From the NCBI GenBank assembly GCA_030696435.1, contig JAUYSF010000138.1, positions 1 to 10,740 of the forward strand: a DNA stretch of 10,740 nt. Reading direction: 5' to 3'. The stretch comes from Desulfoprunum sp. Its GTDB lineage: Bacteria; Desulfobacterota; Desulfobulbia; Desulfobulbales; Desulfocapsaceae. Positions within the stretch are counted from its first letter, which is position 1. Every line of letters begins with the position of its first letter. The position numbers and the translations under genes are program-made. Positions 1 through 6,856 of this stretch are shown piece after piece. Below the pieces are notes generated by a model, which saw only the letters and a program-made list of their open reading frames with translations, had not been told where the DNA came from and made no database searches.

Positions 1-299
1 GAGAGCGGCATATCAGTCCGGCGCACCTCTTCTCTGAGGAGTGGCAGGATTTGCAGGGCCACCTCGTTGCTCTTCTTCTTGACCTCCAGGTACGGATCGA
101 GACAGCCAGTAACCTTTGCTATGGTGGCATAAACTCTGATCGCATTGGCCGGCGGTGTCATTGTCATATCGAGGTCCGACAGCAGGGCGGCTACCGCAGT
201 AACCACGGCATATTGCCTGTCGGCCGGAGCCGAACACACCCTGGCCACCTGCAGGGCCTGTCTGAGAAAGCATGCCAGGCAATCAACAGAAGTTTTCAT
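1..299 (-). CDS. DUF89 family protein (N-terminal part, cut by window edge)
   Basis: An open frame on the minus strand starts at an ATG at 299-297 and stays open for 99 codons to the left edge, so only the N-terminus is visible. The start reads MKTSVDCLACFLRQAL, which I recognise as the usual opening of DUF89 proteins, with a CxxC at residues 7-10 and the CFLRQAL segment. DUF89 proteins are metal-dependent phosphatases proposed to remove damaged phospho-metabolites. The catalytic Asp/Asn residues lie further on and cannot be checked here. The start codon overlaps the stop of the upstream ttcA-like gene as ATGA, which implies coupled translation. A purine-rich GAGGGG about 8 bases upstream could be the ribosome binding site. 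Family assignment is fairly confident; substrate is unknown. Confidence 0.75.
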   Translation of the reverse strand, partial: MKTSVDCLACFLRQALQVARVCSAPADRQYAVVTAVAALLSDLDMTMTPPANAIRVYATIAKVTGCLDPYLEVKKKSNEVALQILPLLREEVRRTDMPL

Positions 300-1024
300 A
301 GGAGATACCCCTCACGCACATTACGAAGTGAAGCAAAGATCGAGGACTTCGCCTCCGGCTCCTTCTCATAAATCTCGGCGAGGATCTGCCGCACCTTTTC
401 CCTACGGGTATTGCCGGCCAGCGGACAGAGATTATCCACCGCCGTAAGGCCTATTCTCTCAGCAATCTCAACCACCTCATGCTTTTCAAGATAAGCCATT
501 GGCCTGATCAGGGCAAGCTTGCCGCCAAAGAGTTCTTGTTTCGGGACCATGGTGGAGATATTTCCACTATAGAGCATATTAAGGAAAAAAGTCTCAACCA
601 GATCATCCTTATGGTGCCCCAGGGCAATCGTCGTACAACCTCGCTGGCGGGCCACATCAAAAAGCTGGCTGCGCCTGTTTCTGGCGCAACGGAAGCAGGT
701 TCGCTCCTCCTCTGCCAGGGTCCAGGCCTTTTCAACACTGCAGTCAATACCTATTTCCGTAAGCTGCCGGCTTATCTGATCCACAGGCCGTACCTCTCCT
801 GGATGCCGACGCCAGAACTCATTGTCAACAGTTACCGCCTGCAGAGTATAGTGTATAGGGGCTTTTTTCTGCCAGAATTTCAAGAGCCAGGCGAGGACCA
901 GACTGTCAACTCCACCCGAGACTGCGATCAAGACCCGGTCACCATCGGCCAGCATCGCATAATCATGCATCGCCTGGCCTATCCGGCGGTTGATATGGGA
1001 GGGGAGGATTTGGCAATCCATCAT
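296..1024 (-). CDS. ttcA: TtcA-family tRNA 2-thiocytidine biosynthesis protein (PP-loop ATPase)
   Basis: This predicted cytoplasmic enzyme (242 residues) belongs to the PP-loop ATPases that modify tRNA. TtcA thiolates cytidine 32 using ATP and a 4Fe-4S cluster. The PP-loop SGGVDS is at residues 36-41. A CxxC (CFRC) is at 110-113, followed by the basic ARNRR. GHHKDDLVETFFLNMLYSG starts at 136 and closely matches the TtcA active-site segment. A third cysteine, C200 in NLCPLAGNTRR, sits where the third cluster ligand of TtcA is expected, which favours TtcA over the lysidine synthase TilS. The protein is shorter than E. coli TtcA (311 residues) and has V where TtcA usually has K in SGGKDS. The frame opens further upstream at 1099, but the ATG at 1024 has an AGGAA 8 bases before it; an ATG immediately after, at 1021, is an alternative. 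A strong terminator lies just upstream, and the downstream DUF89 gene overlaps the stop codon. Confidence 0.85.
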   Translation of the reverse strand: MMDCQILPSHINRRIGQAMHDYAMLADGDRVLIAVSGGVDSLVLAWLLKFWQKKAPIHYTLQAVTVDNEFWRRHPGEVRPVDQISRQLTEIGIDCSVEKAWTLAEEERTCFRCARNRRSQLFDVARQRGCTTIALGHHKDDLVETFFLNMLYSGNISTMVPKQELFGGKLALIRPMAYLEKHEVVEIAERIGLTAVDNLCPLAGNTRREKVRQILAEIYEKEPEAKSSIFASLRNVREGYLL

Positions 1025-1037
1025 GGATGATATTCCT

Positions 1038-1095
1038 AAAAAGTAGACAAAAGAACGCCCGCCGGCTTGCCTGTGACAATGCCGCGGGCGTTCTT
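1038..1095 (-). terminator. Intrinsic terminator between the lipoprotein gene and ttcA
   Basis: A long GC-rich stem pairs 1051-1066 (AAGAACGCCCGCCGGC) with 1081-1095, with one bulged base and a 14-base loop. Read on the minus strand it is followed by a T-rich run (TTTTGTCTACTTTTT) down to 1038. On the plus strand no T-run follows. It fits as the 3' end of the hisB-lipoprotein transcript. It ends only about 27 bases before the ttcA start and almost touches its ribosome binding site, so it could also act as an attenuator for ttcA. Confidence 0.8.
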
Positions 1096-1121
1096 GCACG
1101 CAAAAAGGAGATATTGAAAAA

Positions 1122-1781
1122 TTACTTAGTCAGATACGGACAGTTGGCGAGCCGGTCATGGATGCCGCGGGTAACCAGACTCTCGACGGAAATCCATTTA
1201 AATCCCCGACTCTGGGCCTTATTGAAGGTAAGGATGTTACTAAGTAGAGATTCCTGTGTTTCATCAAAATCGGTCGACCACAAGACGGCCTTGGTCTTCA
1301 CATCAACCAATCGCATCTGGAAGGAGGCCGATGCCGGAGATTCGGCAGCGAGCTCGCCGCCAACCCTCTGGCGATAGCGATTGACCGTAATCATAAGTAC
1401 TGCATCACAGTGCAGGACGCTGCCAAGGTGTTTGATGACGTCGGTGGCTGCAAACTCGGAATCTTCCTTCATCAGGTCTTCAATCTGCCGGGAATTGAGA
1501 ACCCGGACATTTCTGAAATCAGTCGTTTCCTGATTCATGGTGATATCAACGAGGCCTGCACCTTTTCTCAGGGCATCTCCCCCACCATTGCCGGATTCAC
1601 CACCTTTGTCGGAAACCGTTTCGGCCGGCAGCACTACTATCGAGGCCAGGGGTTGCATATTTTTGGCTGAGGAATCTGCCCCGCCGCCTTTTTTAACGGA
1701 GCAGGACACTTGAGAAAACACCAGACCACAGAGCAGCACTAGAGAAATAAAATTGAATGATATCTTCACAGAAAACCTCAT
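1122..1781 (-). CDS. Putative exported lipoprotein of unknown function
   Basis: A 219-residue protein I cannot name. It opens with MRFSVK, a hydrophobic stretch (about residues 7-23) and then SQVSCS, where C27 could be a lipidated cysteine. The lipobox is imperfect because Q rather than L precedes at -3, so a plain signal peptide is possible. A glycine/serine-rich linker (about 30-70) leads to a mixed domain with phrases such as VLPAE, SRQIEDLM, CDAVLMITVNRY, SASFQMRLVDVKTKAVLWS and FDETQESL. Residues resembling 'DAV...V..R' and 'LVDVKTKAVLWS' are typical of TolB-N/CsgG-like periplasmic lipoprotein domains; that is a fold-level guess. A longer frame begins at 1964 but would run into hisB, and the signal-like N-terminus supports 1781. 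No clear Shine-Dalgarno is visible before that ATG, so translation may depend on hisB 46 bases upstream. Confidence 0.7.
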   Translation of the reverse strand: MRFSVKISFNFISLVLLCGLVFSQVSCSVKKGGGADSSAKNMQPLASIVVLPAETVSDKGGESGNGGGDALRKGAGLVDITMNQETTDFRNVRVLNSRQIEDLMKEDSEFAATDVIKHLGSVLHCDAVLMITVNRYRQRVGGELAAESPASASFQMRLVDVKTKAVLWSTDFDETQESLLSNILTFNKAQSRGFKWISVESLVTRGIHDRLANCPYLTK

Positions 1782-1827
1782 AATTGTTGAATCGATTGTA
1801 ATATCAGCGCTCTTCAGCCGACCAATT

Positions 1828-2427
1828 TCACAGACATCCCTTCGACGAAAGTGCGCCACGGACCTGTTTCGACAGAGCACAAGCCTGATCCATGGCCCTG
1901 GCCAGCCCTTTGAAGACCGCTTCAAGGATATGGTGCGTGTTCTCGCCATGGAGCATATCGACATGCAGCGTTATGCCTGCATGTTGACTGAATGCCCTCA
2001 GAAATTCTTTCCCCAGGCTGGTGTCGAATGTCCCGACCTTTTCATTAGCAAGGGCCACCTGATAATGAAGACATGGTCGATTGGACAGATCAACAACCAC
2101 TCGGACCAGCGCTTCATCCATGGGCATGTAACAGCTGCCATATCGGTTGATCCCCGCCTTGTCTGCAAGTGCCTTACTAAAGCCTTGCCCAAGGCAGATA
2201 CCGACATCCTCGACGGTGTGATGATCATCAACCTCGGTATCGCCCTTGGCGGTGAGGATCAGATCAAAAAAACCGTGTACTGTGAAGAGGGTAAGCATAT
2301 GATCAAGGAACGGGACACCCGAATCGATTTTCGCCTGGCCACTGCCATCCAGCGCCAACTCAAGCCTGATTTCCGTCTCCTTGGTTTTCCTTTCAACACT
2401 ACCCGATCTTTTTTCCTGCTTTTTCAT
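1828..2427 (-). CDS. hisB: Imidazoleglycerol-phosphate dehydratase
   Basis: HisB dehydrates imidazole-glycerol phosphate to imidazole-acetol phosphate in cytoplasmic histidine synthesis. The 199-residue product is the length of the monofunctional bacterial enzyme, with no histidinol-phosphatase domain fused. The two metal-binding motifs of the family are present: HHTVED at 69-74 and HHILEA at 165-170. Also present are FLDHMLTLF (from 40), MDEAL (103-107), the internal GEFDT-like GTFDTSL and the typical C-terminal SSKGCL. An AGGAAGGAA lies just before the ATG at 2427. No other histidine gene is next to it; an uncharacterised lipoprotein gene follows on the same strand after 46 bases. I see no convincing promoter upstream. 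Confidence 0.96.
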   Translation of the reverse strand: MKKQEKRSGSVERKTKETEIRLELALDGSGQAKIDSGVPFLDHMLTLFTVHGFFDLILTAKGDTEVDDHHTVEDVGICLGQGFSKALADKAGINRYGSCYMPMDEALVRVVVDLSNRPCLHYQVALANEKVGTFDTSLGKEFLRAFSQHAGITLHVDMLHGENTHHILEAVFKGLARAMDQACALSKQVRGALSSKGCL

Positions 2428-2639
2428 GGTTCCTTCCTAATAATACGACTCTTTCCCAAGCCCTTTCCGACAGAGCCGACAGCAAGAGATGCCAAGACTC
2501 AGTTTGACATTTCATTTTGGCAAGGAATCTGTTATATATTGAAGCAACATTGTACTCTATTGTCGTGAAAGCATCTCTATTTTTTCAGGGTTGCCGCCGA
2601 TAAAAAATCTGTAAAACCTCAGAACAGACAGTTTTTTTA
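2428..2639. other. Intergenic region between hisB and the tRNA-Gly promoter
   Basis: No gene or convincing open frame is visible. The hisB promoter should lie here, reading leftwards, but I find no pair of minus-strand hexamers good enough to call. A plus-strand TTGACA at 2504-2509 has no matching -10 at proper spacing. A long poly-T run at 2632-2639 directly precedes the tRNA promoter. Confidence 0.5.
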
Positions 2640-2668
2640 TTGACACCCTCCTTGTGATTATGTAAATA
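2640..2668 (+). promoter_or_regulatory. Sigma70-type promoter of tRNA-Gly, possibly also rplM-rpsI
   Basis: A perfect -35 TTGACA at 2640-2645 is followed after 17 bases by TAAATA at 2663-2668. The predicted start is about 20 bases before the mature tRNA, which is ordinary for a stable RNA gene. No other promoter is evident before rplM, so the ribosomal protein genes may be read from here through the hairpin at 2781-2810. Confidence 0.65.
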
Positions 2669-2694
2669 GGGGCCTGTTTTGACAAAAACAAACA

Positions 2695-2769
<75 letters not shown>

Positions 2770-2780
2770 GATAGACTCTA

Positions 2781-2810
2781 AAAGGTTCGACCTGGTTCGA
2801 GCCTTTTTTT
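2781..2810 (+). terminator. Terminator-like hairpin between tRNA-Gly and rplM
   Basis: AAAGGTTCGA at 2781-2790 pairs with TCGAGCCTTT (2797-2806, one G-T pair) around a 6-base loop and runs into a T-run through 2810. It would end the tRNA transcript. It lies 24 bases before the rplM start with no promoter seen between, so it may be a partial terminator or attenuator for rplM-rpsI. Confidence 0.75.
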
Positions 2811-2834
2811 ATTAATTGAATGTTGAGGAACACA

Positions 2835-3263
2835 ATGAAGACCTATCTTGCTCCGATCGACGAGATCGAGAAAAAATGGTACGTTGTCGATGCAGAGAAC
2901 AAAGTACTGGGACGCTTGGCTTCCGAGATAGCTTCCCGGCTCCGCGGCAAACACAAGCCTACATTTTCAGCATTTATGGATAATGGCGATTTTATTGTCG
3001 TCACCAACGCGGACAAAATCCAGCTTACCGGTAATAAATGGGCTGACAAAATGTATTATCGCCACACCACCTACATGGGCGGTCTCAAAGAGGCAACCGC
3101 CAAAGAACTTATGGCCAAGCATCCCACCGACCTTGTCATGTTTGCCGTAAAAGGTATGCTGCCAAAAAACAAACTGGGTGCGGCTCAACTGAAAAAACTC
3201 AAGGTTTATGCCGGCCCCAACCATCCCCATGCTGCGCAGCAACCAACAGTTCTAGATATTTAA
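2835..3263 (+). CDS. rplM: 50S ribosomal protein L13
   Basis: L13 is an early-assembly protein of the large ribosomal subunit. The product is 142 residues, the same as in E. coli. Family features include [20 protein letters not shown] near the N-terminus, [20 protein letters not shown], a basic middle region (KMYYRHT), the [11 protein letters not shown] segment and the [15 protein letters not shown]-terminus. An in-frame ATG lies upstream at 2820, but GAGGAA at 2825-2830 sits just before the ATG at 2835, and the protein beginning MKTYLAP fits the family. rpsI follows after 17 bases, the widely conserved L13-S9 pair. In E. coli this operon is autoregulated by L13; whether that holds here is unknown. 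Confidence 0.98.
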   Translation: MKTYLAPIDEIEKKWYVVDAENKVLGRLASEIASRLRGKHKPTFSAFMDNGDFIVVTNADKIQLTGNKWADKMYYRHTTYMGGLKEATAKELMAKHPTDLVMFAVKGMLPKNKLGAAQLKKLKVYAGPNHPHAAQQPTVLDI

Positions 3264-3280
3264 TCTTGGAGATTATGACC

Positions 3281-3673
3281 ATGGCTTTAGCCCGTTTTTA
3301 TGCCACAGGCAAGAGAAAGACCGCCGTAGCCAGAGTATGGCTTACTCCTGGTACAGGAAAAGTAGTTGTCAACCAGATTGACGCTGACGCCTATTTCGGC
3401 GGCACCTTCAAGACCCCAAAAATCGAGAAACCTTTCAAAGTCACGGACAATTCCGAGAAATTCGACGTCCTGGCAACACTGAAAGGTGGTGGCAAAGCCG
3501 CCCAGGTTGAAGCTCTGGCCCATGGCATCTCCAAAGCTCTCCTGGATGTGGATCCGGAGAACAGGCTTGCCTTGAAGCGATCCGGCCTCCTCACCCGCGA
3601 CTCGAGGATCAAAGAGCGCAAGAAATATGGTCAGAAAGGCGCACGAGCCAAGTTCCAGTTCTCCAAACGATAA
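3281..3673 (+). CDS. rpsI: 30S ribosomal protein S9
   Basis: S9 binds 16S rRNA in the small-subunit head, and its C-terminal tail reaches the P-site tRNA. The product from 3281 is 130 residues, equal to E. coli S9. It opens with ARFYATGKRKTAVARVWL, carries LKGGGKAAQVEALAHGISKAL in the middle, and ends with RDSRIKERKKYGQKGARAK and the invariant terminal SKR. Three in-frame ATGs compete (3266, 3275, 3281). GGAG at 3268-3271 is 9 bases from 3281 but only 3 from 3275, which decides for 3281. It is translated from the rplM transcript. Confidence 0.98.
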   Translation: MALARFYATGKRKTAVARVWLTPGTGKVVVNQIDADAYFGGTFKTPKIEKPFKVTDNSEKFDVLATLKGGGKAAQVEALAHGISKALLDVDPENRLALKRSGLLTRDSRIKERKKYGQKGARAKFQFSKR

Positions 3674-3748
3674 TTTCAAAAGCGGCAAGGCCTGCACTGT
3701 CGGCTCGCCGGAGACAGGGCAGCTTGTGGAAAATAGCAGTAAGGATGC

Positions 3749-3789
3749 AAGGGAATAACAGATGTGCTGTTATTCCCTTTTGTCGTTTT
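3749..3789 (+). terminator. Intrinsic terminator of rplM-rpsI
   Basis: GGGAATAACA at 3751-3760 pairs perfectly with TGTTATTCCC at 3768-3777 around a 7-base loop. The stem is extended by AA/TT and followed by TTTTGTCGTTTT. The T-tract is on the plus side only, so it ends the ribosomal protein transcript and insulates argC. Confidence 0.9.
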
Positions 3790-3813
3790 CAGAAAAACCC
3801 TTTCTCCACCCCC

Positions 3814-3858
3814 CAGGCATCTGCCTGTTGGTTACCCATGAAACCCGGCAGGCAGATG
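3814..3858 (+). promoter_or_regulatory. Structured leader upstream of argC with two alternative hairpins
   Basis: CATCTGCCTG at 3818-3827 is the exact inverse of CAGGCAGATG at 3849-3858; inside it GGTT (3830-3833) can pair with AACC (3842-3845). The left arm can instead fold on itself: CAGGC (3814-3818) with GCCTG (3823-3827) around ATCT. The two folds exclude each other. A T-run at 3872-3877 follows, too far from the stem for an ordinary terminator. It lies 38 bases before the argC start, but no function is demonstrated. Confidence 0.4.
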
Positions 3859-3895
3859 ATTACTGCAAAACTTTTTTCATCCTGAAGGTACCCCC

Positions 3896-4939
3896 ATGCT
3901 GAATGTCACAATAATTGGTGCTTCCGGCTATACAGGTGTCGAACTTGCCCGTATTCTCTGCAATCATCCCGACATCCACCTCAGAATGGTTACTTCCAGG
4001 CAGTACGCCGGCAAACCCCTTTCTCAGGTATTTCCCAATCTCCGGGGCAAAGTCGATCTGCTCTGCGAAAACCCCTCTCTTGAAGAACTCTGCCGCAGTG
4101 CGGACCTTTTCTTTACTGCTGTTCCCCATAAAACTGCCATGGACCTTGTCCCCCAATTACGGCAGGCAGGGAAAAAAGTTATCGATCTCTCGGCTGATTT
4201 CCGGATCAGAGACGTGGCCGTCTATGAAAAATGGTACCAATCTCATTCCTCGGCCGAATATCTGCAAGAGGCAGTCTATGGTCTACCTGAACTCTACCGA
4301 TCGGCTATTGCCACAAGTAGTCTCATTGCCAATCCCGGCTGTTATCCGACTTCAATTATCCTCGGCCTTGCCCCACTCCTGAAGGCTGGTGCCATTGCCC
4401 CGGAAACGATCATAGCTGATTCGAAATCGGGTGCTTCCGGTGCAGGCCGCTCAGCCCAGATAGGCAGCCTCTACTGCGAAGTGACCGATGGTTTCCGCGC
4501 CTATAAAGTTGGTGGTACCCACCGGCACACCCCGGAGATCGAACAGGAGCTCAGCCTACTCTGCGACCAAGACATCAAAATTACCTTTACCCCGCACCTG
4601 CTGCCCATCTCTCGTGGCATTCTGAGCACAGTCTACGCCCAACTGCGACCGGGATTCACTTCAGAGGCGATAATCCAGGGACTGTACGAAAACATGTACG
4701 CACACGAACCTTTCGTCAGAATACTCCCTTTGGGTAATTTGCCTGCTACTCAGTATGTACGTGGCTCAAATTACTGTGATATCGCCTTTAGCCTTGATGA
4801 GCGCACGGGCCGGATCATCGTCCTTTCGACCATTGACAATATCGTCAAAGGGGCAGCCGGTCAGGCTGTGCAGAACATGAATATCATGTGCGGTTTTGCC
4901 GAAACAGCAGGACTGGAAATGGCCCCTTATTTCCCCTGA
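3896..4939 (+). CDS. argC: N-acetyl-gamma-glutamyl-phosphate reductase
   Basis: ArgC is the NADPH-dependent third step of arginine synthesis, reducing N-acetylglutamyl phosphate to the semialdehyde in the cytoplasm. The 347-residue product has the nucleotide-binding GASGYTG at 8-14, the catalytic cysteine C149 in NPGCYPTS, SKSGASGAGR at 176-185, and the catalytic histidine H211 in GGTHRHTPEI. LPISRGILST, YDEFV-like AHEPFVRIL and IDNIVKGAAGQAVQNMN near the C-terminus are also typical. GAAGG at 3884-3888 lies 7 bases before the ATG. The upstream terminator separates it from rpsI, so it should have its own promoter, though I cannot point to one. truA follows after 45 bases and may be co-transcribed. 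Confidence 0.97.
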   Translation: MLNVTIIGASGYTGVELARILCNHPDIHLRMVTSRQYAGKPLSQVFPNLRGKVDLLCENPSLEELCRSADLFFTAVPHKTAMDLVPQLRQAGKKVIDLSADFRIRDVAVYEKWYQSHSSAEYLQEAVYGLPELYRSAIATSSLIANPGCYPTSIILGLAPLLKAGAIAPETIIADSKSGASGAGRSAQIGSLYCEVTDGFRAYKVGGTHRHTPEIEQELSLLCDQDIKITFTPHLLPISRGILSTVYAQLRPGFTSEAIIQGLYENMYAHEPFVRILPLGNLPATQYVRGSNYCDIAFSLDERTGRIIVLSTIDNIVKGAAGQAVQNMNIMCGFAETAGLEMAPYFP

Positions 4940-4984
4940 ATAGCAGGGAAAAGACTCTCTCCGCCCACCTGATGTGAGTCAATC

Positions 4985-5740
4985 ATGCGAAATATCAGAC
5001 TCCTCATTGCCTTTGATGGCACAGGATACAATGGCTGGCAAAGGCAAAAATTCGATGCAACGGTCCAAGGAGAGATCGAGGACCGGCTGGCGCTGATGAC
5101 CAAAGAGGTAATCTCACTACATGGGGCAGGCAGGACTGACGCCGGAGTGCATGCAGAAGGAATGGTCGCAAATTTTCTCAGCGAAAGTCGGATTTCCTGC
5201 CCAACTTTTTTTCAGGGGCTTAATTCCCTTCTTCCCGGTGCTATCCGCATTCTCCAAGTGAGCGAGGAATCGCCCGATTTTCATGCCCGTTTCTCGGCCA
5301 AAGGTAAGCACTACCAATACACTATCAGTACAGACCCGGTATTGATGCCAGCCGAACGGCTCTATTCCCTTCATGTCCCCTTACCCCTCGACGAAGCGGC
5401 ATTGTCAGAGTGTCTTGCATGCCTGATCGGGACCCATGATTTTGCCTCCTTTGAAAACGCCGGTTCACGGGACAAGACCAGACCCAACAGCCGTGGTTCG
5501 GTCAGGACACTCTCTCTGGCCGATGGGCGTAAGACGGGGAACCATCGATACACATTTTCATTTATCGGTGATGGCTTTCTCAGGCAGATGGTTCGGAATT
5601 TGGTAGGAACACTGCTGGAGGTTGGCCTTGGAAGAAGGACCGTTGAAGGCTTTCAACACTCTCTCGCGGCTAAAAAGAGATCGACAGCCGGGCCTTCAGC
5701 CCCACCCCAAGGGCTTACCCTGAAAGAAGTATTCTATTGA
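4985..5740 (+). CDS. truA: tRNA pseudouridine(38-40) synthase
   Basis: TruA isomerises uridines 38, 39 and 40 in the anticodon stem-loop of many tRNAs. The product is 251 residues, a normal family length. It opens with RNIRLLIAFDGTGYNGWQRQ. The catalytic aspartate is D52 in GAGRTDAGVHA (47-57). Later features are DFHARFSAKGKHYQY, GTHDFASFEN and, near the C-terminus, GDGFLRQMVRNLVGTLLEVGLGR, all matching the family. The Shine-Dalgarno is weak (GTGAG about 8 bases upstream). It converges on the LysR-type gene with only 35 bases between the stops and no clear terminator in that gap. Confidence 0.97.
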   Translation: MRNIRLLIAFDGTGYNGWQRQKFDATVQGEIEDRLALMTKEVISLHGAGRTDAGVHAEGMVANFLSESRISCPTFFQGLNSLLPGAIRILQVSEESPDFHARFSAKGKHYQYTISTDPVLMPAERLYSLHVPLPLDEAALSECLACLIGTHDFASFENAGSRDKTRPNSRGSVRTLSLADGRKTGNHRYTFSFIGDGFLRQMVRNLVGTLLEVGLGRRTVEGFQHSLAAKKRSTAGPSAPPQGLTLKEVFY

Positions 5741-5775
5741 GGTTGAACTCGAGCGACTTTCGCGGCAGGCTCAAG

Positions 5776-6756
5776 TCACCCCTGCTTCTTCTGGGATGAG
5801 TGCCGAGCCAGGAGGGACTGTAGTTTCCAGGGGGAGGAGAGACAGACTCGCTCCTCATTACAGGTGGACATTACATCACAAAAATTCAAAAATTCGGCAT
5901 GCGCATCACTGATTTCTTTATCGTTGCGAGAGATGATCTGCAACTGACGTTTCATATCAATCCCTTCCACCCGCAGGCTCTTGAGCCAGCCGTTCTCCAC
6001 CTCTCGGCAGACGCAAAGCGCTGAAAGGCAGGCGATTCCCGCTCCTGCCTCGACAGCCCTTTTGATGGCCTCTGGATGGCCCATTTCCATAACCACACTC
6101 ACATCGTTGATGTAATCCTTCATCTTTTCGCGGAAGATCGCATCGGTGCCTGAGCCTTTTTCCCTGAGTATCCACTTCCTGTCCTTGAGGTCCCGTTTGA
6201 CATCAAAGACCTCATTATGGGCCAGAGGATCTGTGGCCCCGACCAGGACAACCAGTTCATCCTGAAACCAGGGGCGGACCCTCAATTCCTTATTCTTTGA
6301 TAGCGGCCCTTCAACAAAGCCGATATCCATTTTCCCGTCTAAGATGAGTTTCTCGGCATACCCGGTATTGTAAACCAGAAGATTTACCTGGACTCTCGGA
6401 TGCACCCTTCTGAAGGCGCCGACAAGATAGGGCAGGATATAATTCCCCAAGGTGGTACTGGCAACTATATCGATATGCCCCTCGAGTGTGTCATTGCGCT
6501 CGGACATGATTGTCTCGATATTGCTGACCTGGCAGGTAATATCTTTTGCCAGGGGCAGGAGATAGCGGCCACGGGCATTGAGGAGCAGACTTCTGCCGTG
6601 TCGATCGAAAAGAGAGCCACCCAACTGATTCTCTAACTCGGCCAGAGCCATACTCACTGCCGATTGGGTGACAAAAAGTTTTTTGCTGGCCTTGGTAACC
6701 TGCGCAGTCTCAGCAACTGCAATAAATATCTCTAACTGTCTCAGTGTGATAGACAT
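5776..6756 (-). CDS. LysR-family transcriptional regulator, CysL/YeiE-like
   Basis: A 326-residue DNA-binding regulator. The N-terminal winged helix-turn-helix (about 1-65) has the LysR pattern: LRQLEIFIAVAE, KASKKLFVTQSAVSMALAEL and LGGSLFDRHGRSLLLNARG. The effector-binding domain (about 93-295) resembles the CysL/YeiE subgroup, with STTLGNYILPYL, DGKMDIGFVEGPL, WILREKGSGT and HPEAIKRAVEAGAGIACLS in the right order. Relatives act on sulfite-reductase or sulfite-responsive genes, but the effector here is unknown. About 25 residues beyond the usual end (from about 300) form a Cys/Ser/Lys-rich tail with no match I know. GGGAAG lies 5 bases before the ATG at 6756. The gene diverges from nuoA, the classic LysR arrangement, so control of nuo and of itself is a reasonable inference. 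Confidence 0.93.
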   Translation of the reverse strand: MSITLRQLEIFIAVAETAQVTKASKKLFVTQSAVSMALAELENQLGGSLFDRHGRSLLLNARGRYLLPLAKDITCQVSNIETIMSERNDTLEGHIDIVASTTLGNYILPYLVGAFRRVHPRVQVNLLVYNTGYAEKLILDGKMDIGFVEGPLSKNKELRVRPWFQDELVVLVGATDPLAHNEVFDVKRDLKDRKWILREKGSGTDAIFREKMKDYINDVSVVMEMGHPEAIKRAVEAGAGIACLSALCVCREVENGWLKSLRVEGIDMKRQLQIISRNDKEISDAHAEFLNFCDVMSTCNEERVCLSSPWKLQSLLARHSSQKKQG

Positions 6757-6785
6757 ATGTCTTCCCGCTGTTCAAATAATTTGAT

Positions 6786-6808
6786 AACAAGTATCTTATT
6801 TGCTTGTT
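6786..6808. promoter_or_regulatory. Candidate LysR-type operator (AACAAG-N11-CTTGTT)
   Basis: AACAAG (6786-6791) and CTTGTT (6803-6808) form a perfect 6-bp dyad with an 11-base gap, the geometry of LysR-family boxes. A second overlapping dyad, CAAATAA (6773-6779) with TTATTTG (6796-6802), shares the site. It lies just downstream of the predicted start of the regulator gene's own transcript, so autorepression is plausible. The assignment rests on geometry and position only. Confidence 0.45.
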
Positions 6809-6820
6809 TTACGCTTGCGC

Positions 6821-6848
6821 ATCATAGCATGTATAGTCAGTTTCTCAA
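6821..6848 (-). promoter_or_regulatory. Promoter of the LysR-type regulator gene
   Basis: On the minus strand TTGAGA (6848-6843) is followed after 16 bases by TATGAT (6826-6821). An extended -10 TGC directly precedes it (TGCTATGAT). Both hexamers match the sigma70 consensus at five of six positions. The start would fall near 6814, about 58 bases before the regulator ATG. Confidence 0.65.
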
Positions 6849-6856
6849 GGTTTTTC

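Noticed and set aside
13..282. An 89-codon minus-strand open frame at the left edge
   Set aside because: It is in another frame of the DUF89 gene, whose own frame starts at 299 and shows the family N-terminus.
479..1030. A 183-codon plus-strand open frame opposite ttcA
   Set aside because: It is the antisense of ttcA, whose motifs are clear; the plus-strand product has no recognisable motif.
2504..2509. TTGACA as a plus-strand promoter
   Set aside because: No -10 hexamer at 16-18 bases; the nearest TATATT is 25 bases away.
1753..2568. A 271-codon plus-strand open frame opposite hisB
   Set aside because: Long antisense shadow of hisB; no family features and no ribosome binding site.
5741..5775. 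Bidirectional terminator between truA and the LysR-type gene
   Set aside because: Only an imperfect stem with no T-run on either side can be drawn; not strong enough to call.
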